Part shown: piece by piece, positions 16,463-24,715 of the stretch
How positions within the stretch are numbered: the stretch's first letter is position 1
How the letters are laid out: each line of letters begins with the position of its first letter
From: an uncultured Acidobacteriia bacterium
GTDB taxonomy: Bacteria; Acidobacteriota; Terriglobia; Bryobacterales; Bryobacteraceae
Assembly (NCBI GenBank): GCA_903907865.1
Contig: CAIVPR010000140.1
Location: 1-64,000, forward strand
Length of the DNA stretch: 64,000 bases
Direction: 5' to 3'
The notes under the pieces: model-generated
The model's input: only the letters and a program-made list of their open reading frames with translations
What the model was told of the DNA's origin: nothing
Databases searched by the model: none
Program-made: the position numbers and the translations under genes

Positions 16463-17350
16463 ATGCAGGACTACGACGTCACACTGAAAAACCTCCTTAC
16501 CAAGCCGGGCAGTCTGCTTCTCGAGACGGTGGCCGGCACCCGCGATATCCGCTGGCTGAACGTGGAAACGCCAAAGGTGCGAAATACTCGCCGCGATCTC
16601 CTGGGCGAGACCTCGAACCGCCGACTGATCGGGATCGAAATCGAGAGCCGGATTCGCCCGCGCCTCGGGTTCCGCATCGGCGAATACCAATACGGGACGG
16701 CTGTCCGGTACGGACGGATGCCGAAGCACATTCTGCTCTACATCGGGCCCGCCAGGAAACGGATCCCGGACCGGTACGATGACGGGGAGAACACCCTGCG
16801 ATGGCATGTCGTGGACATCCGGGATCTGGACGGCGAGGCGTTGCTCGCGAGCCCCCACCTCGGCGATAATGTGGTTTCGGTCCTGACGAAACTCGGTGAA
16901 CAGGCCGGTACGGTGCGCAGGATTGTCGAGAAGATCGCCAGCCAGCCCCAGGACGACGAACGCGGGGAGGCGTTAGCCGAACTGTCGATGCTGGCGGGTC
17001 TGCGGCATTTGACGGATGAAGTGATAGAGGAGTCGAGGAAGATGCTGAGCGAACGTGAGATTTTGAAAAACGCGGTGTTCGGCCCGCCCTATCGGGAAGG
17101 GCGCGAGAAGGGGTTTGCGGAGGGTGAGGCCAAGGGGATCGCAAAGGGAGTCGCCCAAGGAGTCGCCAGGGGAGTCGTCCAAGGTGAGGCCAAGGGTCGG
17201 CTCGAGTTCCTATTTGACATGCTGGCAAAGCGCTTCGGCCCGGTGCCGGCCGAGGTGCGCACGCGACTGAAGGCGATGAAACCGAGCGAACTGACCGAGG
17301 TTGGAATGCGCCTAATGGATGTCCAGCGCATTGAGGACCTGTTCGTCTAG
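16463..17350 (+). CDS. Rpn-like PD-(D/E)XK nuclease / transposase-related protein
   Basis: This 295-residue protein matches the layout of the Rpn/PDDEXK transposase family. The N-terminal nuclease-like core (LLTKPGSLLLETVAG, RLIGIEIESR, GEYQYGTAVRYGR, HILLYIG) is followed by a helical region and a Gly-rich repeat at about residues 210-245 (REKGFAEGEAKGIAKG and further GVAQG/GVARG units) ahead of a helical C-terminus. Family members promote recombination in E. coli. The acidic metal-binding pattern is partly diverged (EIES), so activity is uncertain. No terminal inverted repeats or second copy are seen. Confidence 0.75.
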   Translation: MQDYDVTLKNLLTKPGSLLLETVAGTRDIRWLNVETPKVRNTRRDLLGETSNRRLIGIEIESRIRPRLGFRIGEYQYGTAVRYGRMPKHILLYIGPARKRIPDRYDDGENTLRWHVVDIRDLDGEALLASPHLGDNVVSVLTKLGEQAGTVRRIVEKIASQPQDDERGEALAELSMLAGLRHLTDEVIEESRKMLSEREILKNAVFGPPYREGREKGFAEGEAKGIAKGVAQGVARGVVQGEAKGRLEFLFDMLAKRFGPVPAEVRTRLKAMKPSELTEVGMRLMDVQRIEDLFV

Positions 17351-17358
17351 AGTCGTCC

Positions 17359-18657
17359 CTACAAATCCGCCAACAACTCCAGCCGTCCGGTCGAGTCGCC
17401 CAGCTTTTCAAGCGGCACCCCGGCCATGTCCAGCAGCGACAAGTGCAGGTTCGCGACCGGCGTATTCTTCGGATACCGGACATGCCGACCGCCCCGGATT
17501 CTTCCCTTCCCGCCGACCACCAAGGTCGGGAGGTTATTGTGGTCGTGCACGTTCGGGTCGCCGATGGAGGCCCCGTAAACCGCCACCGTGTGGTCCAGGA
17601 GCGTGCCGTCGCCATCCGGCGTGCCTTTCATGCGGTCGAGGAAGTAGGCGAACTGGTCCATGTGGAACTCGTTCACCTTGGCGACTTTCTCAATCAGTTC
17701 CGGACGCCCCATGTGGTGGGTGCAGGAGTGGTGCGCCTCGGGAACACCCGCCTCGGGATAGGTCTGGACGCCGCCTTCACGCGCGAGCATGAAGGTGATC
17801 ATGCGAGTGGAATTGGAGGCGAAGGCCAGTACCGAGAGCTCGAACATCAGCCGTGCATGCTCCCGGTAGCTGGGAGGGATACCCGCCGGGGCCACCGCAC
17901 CCTTCGGTGCCGGTTCCGACTTCTCCATGCGCGTCTCCACCTCGCGGATCGAGGTCAGGTACTCATCCAGCTTGCGCCGGTCGGACCCGCCCAGTTCGCG
18001 GGTCAGTTTGCGGGTCTCGCCGAGCGTCAGGTCCAGCACGCTACGGCGGGTTTCACGCTGCGAAGGGGTCAGCGACAGGTCACCAAAAAGGCGCTCGAAA
18101 ACGACGCGCGGATTCATCTCCGGCGGTAGCGGCTGCGTGGCAGACTTCCACGAAATGCTCTGATAGACGCAGCTGTAGCTGTCGCAGGAGCCGAGTTGGC
18201 GGCTGTCCTCGCAGGTAATTTCGAGCGACGGGACGCGCACCGTCGGGGCCATGTGGTTGGCCGCGATCTGGTCCATCGAGATGCCGCAGCGGATGTCGGA
18301 ACCTTCTGTCTTACGGGGGTGGACACCGGTCAGATATGACGAGGCTGCGCGGGCGTGGTCGCCCGAGCCGTCGCCTAGTGAATTGCCGTTGTTGTCGGCG
18401 AGGCCGCTCAAAACGAGGACCTGGTCGCGGTGGCGTTCCAGCGGCTTCAACGTGCGGGGCAGTTCGAACGCGGAACCGGTGGCGGCTGGCGTCCAGTGCT
18501 GCATGATCTTGCCGCTGGGAGCGTAGACGATGATGAGGCGCGCCGGTTCCGGGGCGGAAGCGGTTGCAAAAGGCGGCAGCATCGCCTCCAGCATGGGCAA
18601 GCCGATGGCTGTACCCATCCCCCGGAGCATTCCCCGTCTGGAAAGTGGCTGTTTCAT
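17359..18657 (-). CDS. DUF1552 domain protein, Tat-exported
   Basis: The 432-residue protein begins with a Tat-type leader (LSRRGMLRGMGTAIGLPML) and continues with the DUF1552 pattern: LIIVYAPSGKIMQHW, LSGLADNNGNSLGDGSGDHARA, SYLTGVHP and SCDSYSCVYQSISW. DUF1552 genes are almost always paired with DUF1592-type cytochromes in Planctomycetes and Acidobacteria, as here (ATGA overlap). The biochemical role is unknown; an envelope-associated role in polysaccharide breakdown is often inferred from context. Confidence 0.92.
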   Translation of the reverse strand: MKQPLSRRGMLRGMGTAIGLPMLEAMLPPFATASAPEPARLIIVYAPSGKIMQHWTPAATGSAFELPRTLKPLERHRDQVLVLSGLADNNGNSLGDGSGDHARAASSYLTGVHPRKTEGSDIRCGISMDQIAANHMAPTVRVPSLEITCEDSRQLGSCDSYSCVYQSISWKSATQPLPPEMNPRVVFERLFGDLSLTPSQRETRRSVLDLTLGETRKLTRELGGSDRRKLDEYLTSIREVETRMEKSEPAPKGAVAPAGIPPSYREHARLMFELSVLAFASNSTRMITFMLAREGGVQTYPEAGVPEAHHSCTHHMGRPELIEKVAKVNEFHMDQFAYFLDRMKGTPDGDGTLLDHTVAVYGASIGDPNVHDHNNLPTLVVGGKGRIRGGRHVRYPKNTPVANLHLSLLDMAGVPLEKLGDSTGRLELLADL

Positions 18658-20885
18658 TTGGTCTCCGTTCGCACTGCGCCCCGCAGGCGGAACGCGTCGC
18701 TCTCCACCGCCCCCAGGATCAACGCCTGGAACCGGTATCCATTTTCTCGCACGTGGTCCGCGAGTTTCTTGACTGCGGCACGGTCGCGCGCCTCCATGCC
18801 ACGCCCGGTGGCGTAGGTGAGGATCTTTTCTGATAGTGCGTCGACGAACACGTCCTTCTGGCCCACCAGAATCGACTTCAACTCGGCGGGCGACCCGAAC
18901 TTCGCCCCGTTCGGCAGCACACCAGAGGCGTCGACCGGCGCTCCGCCCTCTTGCTCACGCCACCGTCCAATGGCGTCGTAGTTTTCGAGGCCGAAGCCGA
19001 GCGGGTCCATGCGCGAGTGGCAGCCGGCGCAGACAGCATTGGCCCGATGCGCCTCCAAGCGCTGCCGCATCGTGCCGGCTGCGGGGCCGGGCTTCTCCTC
19101 CAGGGGCGGCACGTTGGGCGGAGGCGGCGGGGGCGGCTGGTTGAGGAGGTTTTCGAGCACCCATTTGCCGCGAATCACCGGACTGGTGCGCGTCGGATAA
19201 CTCGAAACAGTCAGGACACTGGCGTGGCCGAGGATGCCGCCGCGCTGTCCGCCCTGCAGTTCCACTTGCCGAAATTCGGGCCCCTCGATGCCCGCGATGC
19301 CGTAGTGTTTGGCGAGCCAGTCGTTCAAGAAGGTGAACTTGGCGTCGAGGAACTCCGGCAAAGGCCGATTTTCCTTCAGCATCGCGGCGAAGAACATCTC
19401 GCTCTCGGTGCGCATGTCGCCCGCCAACTCGCCGTTGAAGGCGGGAAACAACTTGGCGTCGGGCTGGACGATGGACAGGTTGCGCAGTTGCAGCCACTGT
19501 CCGGCGAAGCTCTCGACAAACCGTTGGGACTTCGGGTCCGCCAACATGCGCACCGCCTGCGCGCGCAAATTCAAAGCCACTTTTCCCTCGTCGGCAAGTT
19601 TCGAGAGTTCGGCGTCAGGCAACGAGCCCCACAGGAAGTACGACAACCGGGCGGCTAATTCGTAGGAATCCAGTTGTCGGACGCCGGATCCATGGTCGCG
19701 CTCAACGCGGAACAGGAAGTGCGGAGACACCAGGACCGCCTCTACGCCGGCCCGCATCGCCAGCTCGAACGACCCGGTGCGGGACTGCTCGCGACCCACC
19801 AGCGTCAGCAACCCGTCCATCTCGACCGCAGAAACGGGCCTGCGCCAAGCCTCGCGCGCCAAGGGAGCCAAAATCTGCCGGGAACAGGACTTGGTATGGG
19901 CTCCGGGTGCGTGGCGGCAGCTGAAGAAGCGTCCGTAGGCTGCGGACGTGGCCGCAGGGACGACCTTCATCGGCCCGTAGACCTGCAGGTGCTCCAAATA
20001 CGGCGGAGGGCCTTTGTATTTGGACTCCGGCAGCACCTCGATGGTCGCCTCCACGCGGTGCCGACCCGCCGTGACGGGTACTCCATGCGCCTCGATGCCA
20101 CGGTCAATCTGGTAGTCGACCACAATTAGTCGCGTGCCCACCTCGCGGCCATCGACAAACAGCTTCATCAGCGCCCGCGTGTTGTTGGACAGGCCTTGGA
20201 AGAACCCGGCCCGCAGGTCGTACTCACCGTCCGCCGGGAAGGCGTGGTCGACGGTCATGTGCAGTTGCCGATCCTGGCCGATGCGCTCGGCCATGTAGCG
20301 GCGCATGACGGGCGGGGGCACGTCGGCGTCGGTCGGGATGGCGGCCCGCGCGATTCGTTCGGCGGCTTTCAGGTAGCGTTCGGTCCATGCGGAATTGACG
20401 GATAGGACGTCGCCGATGTTGTCGAAGCCGTAGCCGTAGGTGTCGGCGGGCAGATCCTCGGCGGGGAGCATGTCGATGCCGAGGAGGTCGCGGACGGAGT
20501 TGGAGTACTCAAAACGGTTGAGGCGGCGGGCTGTTACGCGGCCGGGGTCCGCCGGATTTGTTTTGTCAAGACGCGCGTAGGTGTCGTCGATCCATTTGGT
20601 CACGCTGGCGGATTGGGCCAAATCGGGACGGGGCGCGCCTTTGGGCGGCATTTCGCCCAATCGGACCCGGCGGGAGATGGATTCCCAGCGCGCGCGGTCC
20701 CGCAGCGAATCGGACTTGGCGACGAGCGCGGCCAAGTTCAACCCCGCTGCTGGTTCCTTGAGGCCGTGGCAAGAGACGCAATTCTTTGCAAGGAAGGGTC
20801 GAACGGTGTCGCGGAACGGGTCTGCGGCGGGTGCGATCAATGGGAGGCTTAGGCACAGCGCGGCGATGGTCGAAAAACGGCTCAC
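18654..20885 (-). CDS. DUF1592-type cytochrome c-like protein
   Basis: The GTG at 20885 gives a 743-residue exported protein with signal SRFSTIAALCLSLPLIAPA. A PSCyt1-like heme site, CVSCH (Cys36, Cys39, His40), comes first, then RLNRFEYSNSVRDLLG (DUF1587), a beta-rich middle (to about 300), YELAARLSYFLWGSLPD (DUF1592), RGGILGHASVLTVSSYPTRT (DUF1588, with a second heme-like CAGCH) and a C-terminal DUF1585 region. It is coupled to the DUF1552 gene. An upstream in-frame ATG at 20933 would put extra residues before the signal peptide and crowd the divergent gene. Confidence 0.92.
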   Translation of the reverse strand: MSRFSTIAALCLSLPLIAPAADPFRDTVRPFLAKNCVSCHGLKEPAAGLNLAALVAKSDSLRDRARWESISRRVRLGEMPPKGAPRPDLAQSASVTKWIDDTYARLDKTNPADPGRVTARRLNRFEYSNSVRDLLGIDMLPAEDLPADTYGYGFDNIGDVLSVNSAWTERYLKAAERIARAAIPTDADVPPPVMRRYMAERIGQDRQLHMTVDHAFPADGEYDLRAGFFQGLSNNTRALMKLFVDGREVGTRLIVVDYQIDRGIEAHGVPVTAGRHRVEATIEVLPESKYKGPPPYLEHLQVYGPMKVVPAATSAAYGRFFSCRHAPGAHTKSCSRQILAPLAREAWRRPVSAVEMDGLLTLVGREQSRTGSFELAMRAGVEAVLVSPHFLFRVERDHGSGVRQLDSYELAARLSYFLWGSLPDAELSKLADEGKVALNLRAQAVRMLADPKSQRFVESFAGQWLQLRNLSIVQPDAKLFPAFNGELAGDMRTESEMFFAAMLKENRPLPEFLDAKFTFLNDWLAKHYGIAGIEGPEFRQVELQGGQRGGILGHASVLTVSSYPTRTSPVIRGKWVLENLLNQPPPPPPPNVPPLEEKPGPAAGTMRQRLEAHRANAVCAGCHSRMDPLGFGLENYDAIGRWREQEGGAPVDASGVLPNGAKFGSPAELKSILVGQKDVFVDALSEKILTYATGRGMEARDRAAVKKLADHVRENGYRFQALILGAVESDAFRLRGAVRTETK

Positions 20886-20942
20886 GTACCCTGTATTCTT
20901 ACACAAAACGTTACGAAGCCCGCTTGCGTACAATAGGCACGA

Positions 20943-21677
20943 ATGGCGCAGAAGAGCGGCTCCGGGAAGATCTCGAACGGCTTGGTCGCGGCGGGTTCCG
21001 CAGCGGTCCTGGCAGTGTATTCAGCTGGCTACGTTCGCACGAAGTCGGCGGCGGACCGTATGGAGCAGCGGGTGGCGGAGCGGCGTCCGCCGGTCCGACC
21101 CGTGCGCGACGTAAATCCGGTCGCAAATGTTCCTTCCACAGTGCCGGACGAACCGTTGGTGCCGCTGGCCACACCCGTGAAAACACCGGGCGAGGCCAAG
21201 TTGGAACCGACCAAGTCGTTCCCAAAGACGGATGAGAAGCCCCCGGTGGCATCCGAGCACAAGTCGGAAGCCAACGCACCCACGCCCTCCGTGACACCGG
21301 CCCCGGCTCCTACTCCAGCTTCGACCCCAACTCCGGTTGTGGCCTCGACTCCCGAGCCGCCCCCCGTCGTCGTAGCGGCACCGCCGCCCCCTCCACCTCC
21401 ACCGCCCGCACCCAAATGGAAGGACGGCACCTACACCGGCTGGGGCACGTCGCGCCATGGCGACATCCAGGCGCAGGTCGTGATCGAGGACGGGAAAATC
21501 AAGTCGGCCTCCATCGCGGAGTGCCGCACGCGCTATTCCTGCGATGTCATTTCCAAAATCATCCCTCAGGTCGCGGAACGGCAGAGCCCGGACAAGATCG
21601 ACATTGTGTCGGGGTGCACGCAATCGAGCGACGCGTTCTATTTCGGAGTCGTCGAGGCTCTGGGCAAGGCCAAGTGA
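20943..21677 (+). CDS. membrane-anchored FMN-binding domain protein
   Basis: This 244-residue protein has an N-terminal hydrophobic anchor (GLVAAGSAAVLAVYSAGYV), a long Pro/Thr/Ala-rich linker (about 50-155, including a run of prolines) and a C-terminal FMN_bind domain (157-244) with YTGWGTSRHGDIQAQVVIEDG and DIVSGCTQSSDAF. In RnfG/NqrC-like proteins a Thr in the SGAT/S region is flavinylated by ApbE; SGCTQSS is the equivalent here. The apbE gene follows with a GTGA overlap. The layout suggests an FMN carrier held outside the cytoplasmic membrane on a flexible arm. Confidence 0.88.
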   Translation: MAQKSGSGKISNGLVAAGSAAVLAVYSAGYVRTKSAADRMEQRVAERRPPVRPVRDVNPVANVPSTVPDEPLVPLATPVKTPGEAKLEPTKSFPKTDEKPPVASEHKSEANAPTPSVTPAPAPTPASTPTPVVASTPEPPPVVVAAPPPPPPPPPAPKWKDGTYTGWGTSRHGDIQAQVVIEDGKIKSASIAECRTRYSCDVISKIIPQVAERQSPDKIDIVSGCTQSSDAFYFGVVEALGKAK

Positions 21678-22543
21678 ACTGGTCCGAGCCCTTCATGGGC
21701 ACCGTCGTCACGATTGAGGTGATCCGTTCCGCGTCCGGACTTGAGGATGCGGTGGAAACCGCGTTGGGCTGGTTCCAGGAAGTGGAGGAACGTTGCTCAC
21801 GCTTCCGCACAGACAGCGAATTGATGCGCGCCTGTGGCCGCACCGGCAAGCCGGTACAGTTGAGCCCCCTGCTGTTTGAGGCCGTAAGGTTCGCGCTGGA
21901 TGTCGCGGAGGAGAGCGGTGGGGCCTTCGACCCGACGGTGGGGCGCGGCATGCAGCAATTGGGAATCGACAAGGAGCATACGTCCGGCAAGGTAGTGCGG
22001 TCCGGGTCGCCTGTGGCGGGCGTGAGCTACCGCGATGTCGAGTTGGACCACGACAAGGGCACGATGCGCCTGCACCAGCCGATGACGCTGGATCTCGGGG
22101 CGGTGGCGAAGGGTTTGGCAGTGGACATGGCGACCCGCGAATTGCTGCCCTTCCGCAATTTCAGCATCGACGCGGGCGGGGATCTGTACTTGGGAGGGCG
22201 CAACCACGAGGGTCGGCCATGGTCGGTCGGCATCCGCCATCCGAGGCAGGATGGCGGCATCATCGATTCGCTGGAAGTTTCCAACACGGCGGTCTGCACA
22301 TCAGGCGATTATGAGCGCGGCCAACATATTTTGGATCCCCGCACGGGAAAGCCGGCTGACTGCGCCGCCAGCGTGACCGTGGTCGCGGAAGGTGCCATGC
22401 TGGCGGACGCGCTGGCGACGGCCGCCTTCGTGATGGGACCACAGGAAGCGATTCCGTTCCTGGAGCGCATGGGCGTGGAGGCGCTCTACATCACTCCGGA
22501 TTTGAAAGGCTACGAGACGGGAGGGCTCCGCAGTGCCGCATAG
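21674..22543 (+). CDS. apbE: FAD:protein FMN transferase ApbE
   Basis: The 289-residue enzyme has ApbE motifs: FMGTVVTIEV at the start, GGAFDPTVG, LDLGAVAKGLAVD, NFSIDAGGDLYLGG, HILDPRTGKP and AMLADALATAAFVMG, which includes the metal-binding Asp. It transfers FMN from FAD to a Thr of FMN_bind proteins outside the cytoplasm. The GTG start overlaps the stop of the FMN-binding gene, which names its likely substrate. No signal peptide is obvious from this start, which is odd for an enzyme that normally works in the periplasm; an upstream in-frame extension exists but overlaps the preceding gene. Confidence 0.93.
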   Translation: MNWSEPFMGTVVTIEVIRSASGLEDAVETALGWFQEVEERCSRFRTDSELMRACGRTGKPVQLSPLLFEAVRFALDVAEESGGAFDPTVGRGMQQLGIDKEHTSGKVVRSGSPVAGVSYRDVELDHDKGTMRLHQPMTLDLGAVAKGLAVDMATRELLPFRNFSIDAGGDLYLGGRNHEGRPWSVGIRHPRQDGGIIDSLEVSNTAVCTSGDYERGQHILDPRTGKPADCAASVTVVAEGAMLADALATAAFVMGPQEAIPFLERMGVEALYITPDLKGYETGGLRSAA

Positions 22544-23444
22544 AATCCTCAAGCGGGGATTTGCCAAGCACGGTTTCATCCGGCGACCGGCCGAACGCTT
22601 CCTCAAGACCCCCAAGGGCCTGCTGACCGTCATCCTCTTCCTGTTGGCGACGATCGCGGCACCCGGAGAAGGGCTGCGCGTGGTCCTGCCCGGCATGGCA
22701 GCCGCCGTGCTTGCTGCCGGCCTCGTGGATCTTGCCGCCCTCCGAATCCGGAAGGGCGAGTGGGAATTCCCCGATGGCGCGGTGCTGACCGCGATGATCG
22801 TGACGATGGTGCTGCGCGCCCAGGAGCCTTGGTACGTGACGGCCACGACTTCCGTGGCTGCGGTGCTCAGCAAGTACCTGCTTCGGTCCAAGACCGCGAA
22901 CGTCTTCAATCCAGCGGCGTTGGCCGTGGTGGGCAGCTACTTCGTCTTCCATACAGGACAAAGTTGGTGGGGCGCGCTGACGGAGGTCCATCCAGCAACC
23001 CAGCTGGTGTTGGTGGCGGCTGGCCTGTTCATCACGGACCGGGTCAACAAGATGCCCTTGGTACTAGTTTTCCTGGGCACGTATTTCATCCTGTTTACGG
23101 CAACGTCCTTCCTGCGCGATCCGCGCGTGGTGGCCGAAATCTACCGTTCCCCGGACATCGAGGCGGTGCTGTTCTTTGCGTTCATCATCCTGACGGACCC
23201 GCCGACGTCGCCTGCCAAATACCCGGACCAAATTATCTGCGGGGTGCTGGTGGCTGTGGTCAGTTACGGGTTCTTCGAAGTGTTCGGAGTCGTGTACTAT
23301 CTGCTGGCCGGAGTGCTGGTGGGGAATGTTTGGGAGTCGTGGCGTCGGGTGAACCGGCGGAACACGGCGGCGTTCCATCGGAAGCTGGGCGGGTATTTGG
23401 TGGAGATCAGCCCTTGGGGCGGAGCCACCCTCAGCCGCGGCTGA
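22533..23444 (+). CDS. NqrB/RnfD-like membrane protein
   Basis: The 303-residue protein has about eight hydrophobic segments and family-like stretches: FPDGAVLTAMIVTMVLR, SKYLLRSKTANVFNPAALA and LFFAFIILTDPPTSPAKY. These match the NQR2/RnfD/RnfE membrane family, whose members carry flavin and pass electrons through the membrane. No SGAT flavinylation motif is evident here. The start overlaps apbE by 11 bases, so the three genes form one unit; no other Rnf or Nqr subunits are present. Confidence 0.8.
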   Translation: MPHRILKRGFAKHGFIRRPAERFLKTPKGLLTVILFLLATIAAPGEGLRVVLPGMAAAVLAAGLVDLAALRIRKGEWEFPDGAVLTAMIVTMVLRAQEPWYVTATTSVAAVLSKYLLRSKTANVFNPAALAVVGSYFVFHTGQSWWGALTEVHPATQLVLVAAGLFITDRVNKMPLVLVFLGTYFILFTATSFLRDPRVVAEIYRSPDIEAVLFFAFIILTDPPTSPAKYPDQIICGVLVAVVSYGFFEVFGVVYYLLAGVLVGNVWESWRRVNRRNTAAFHRKLGGYLVEISPWGGATLSRG

Positions 23445-23853
23445 GCAGCTTCAGGGTGGCCGAATCGGTCCGGCCATGGAAGTATTTTGCCAGCGCCGCG
23501 GAAAACGACTCACCACCGACCTCGGCAAACAACGTCATCGACGACTGGAACTTCAGGTCGTCGGGATACCCAAGGACCTCGTCGACCGACTTTCCCTCTA
23601 CCGCATTCATCAACGCGGTGCATTGCAGCAGCCTGGGGCCCAACACCGGGTGTTGGAGGTAGGCCTCGGCCTCGGCCCGCGATCCGATCCCGTAGAATGT
23701 GGCCATCTGGCTATGGCCCAGGCCCTTCAGTTGGGGGAAGATGAACCACATCCAGTGGCTGGTCTTGCGCCCCCGGCTCAACTGGGCGACAACCTCCGAG
23801 TAAACGTTCTCCTGCGCTCGTACGAAACGCTCCAAATCAAACGGGTCTGCCAT
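23431..23853 (-). CDS. DUF1810 family protein
   Basis: This is a 140-residue protein of the DUF1810 family, recognised by DPFDLERFVRAQE, GRKTSHWMWFIFPQL, GLGHSQMATFYGI and PVLGPRLLQCT. Function is not established. The start giving MADPFDLERF fits the family; longer frames upstream do not. Its 3' end overlaps the convergent RnfD-like gene by 14 bases. Confidence 0.9.
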   Translation of the reverse strand: MADPFDLERFVRAQENVYSEVVAQLSRGRKTSHWMWFIFPQLKGLGHSQMATFYGIGSRAEAEAYLQHPVLGPRLLQCTALMNAVEGKSVDEVLGYPDDLKFQSSMTLFAEVGGESFSAALAKYFHGRTDSATLKLLSRG

Positions 23854-23902
23854 AGTTCCATTTTGGACCCGCGTGCGCTGGCACGATATACTTTCCTTCA
23901 GC

Positions 23903-24715
23903 ATGCGAATGCCCTTGTTGTCCAAACCCTACTCCTTAATCGTTGCAGCCTTTCTGTTCGGCAGCGCGGTCGCGCCCCTGTCGGCGCAAAAAGGCACCTA
24001 TGACCCGGCCGCCGTCCCGCGAGGGAAGGAGGCCTTCGGCCCCGCCTGCGGCTTCTGCCACGGACTGTCCGCCCGCGGAGGTGACGGCGGGCCCGACCTC
24101 GCCCGATCACTCTTCGTCATGGGCGACGACCATGGCAAACAGCTCGGCGAAATTCTCAAGACCGGCCGCAACGGCATGCCGGCGTTTCCCGACCTCACGC
24201 CTTCCCAGGTTTCCGACATGGCCTCGTTCCTGCACGAGCGCGTCGAAGCCGCCCGCGCCCGCGAGAGTGCAACTCCCCCGAACATCATCGTTGGCGACGC
24301 CAAGGACGGCCTCGCGTACTTCAATGGGGCCGGAAAGTGCTCCGGCTGCCATTCGGCGACCGGCGACCTGAAAGGCATCGCTTCGAGATTCGAACCCGTT
24401 GCGTTGCAGGACCGCTTCCTGTCTCCCCGCGCGGGTGGCGGACGTGGCGGAAGAGGCGGCGGCCCGAATCGTGCTGCCAAGACCGTCAAGGTCACGCCCC
24501 CGAATGGCCCGGCAGTAACCGGCACCTTGATGTCGGTCTCCGATTTCGCCGTCACTCTGCGCGAATCCGACGGCAACCGCCGGACTTTCACGCGCGAGGG
24601 CGACGTGCCGAAGGTCGAAATCACCGACCCCCTGCAAGCCCATTACGACCTGCTGCGCCGCATCACCGACAAAGACATCCACAATCTGACCGCATATCTG
24701 GTGACCCTGAAATGA
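23903..24715 (+). CDS. di-heme c-type cytochrome
   Basis: The 270-residue exported protein has a signal peptide (LIVAAFLFGSAVAPLSA) and two heme c sites, CGFCH in a first cytochrome domain and CSGCH in a second, separated by a cytochrome-like stretch (ILKTGRNGMPAFPDL). A Gly/Arg-rich linker and a C-terminal module ending DIHNLTAYLVTLK follow. It overlaps the PQQ dehydrogenase gene by ATGA and is its likely electron acceptor. Start choice: ATG 23903 precedes the signal peptide; an earlier ATG at 23873 is less likely. Confidence 0.88.
   Translation: MRMPLLSKPYSLIVAAFLFGSAVAPLSAQKGTYDPAAVPRGKEAFGPACGFCHGLSARGGDGGPDLARSLFVMGDDHGKQLGEILKTGRNGMPAFPDLTPSQVSDMASFLHERVEAARARESATPPNIIVGDAKDGLAYFNGAGKCSGCHSATGDLKGIASRFEPVALQDRFLSPRAGGGRGGRGGGPNRAAKTVKVTPPNGPAVTGTLMSVSDFAVTLRESDGNRRTFTREGDVPKVEITDPLQAHYDLLRRITDKDIHNLTAYLVTLK

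Noticed and set aside
22533-23444. Complete Rnf or Nqr complex
   Set aside because: Only one membrane subunit-like gene is present; neighbours on both sides belong to other functions.
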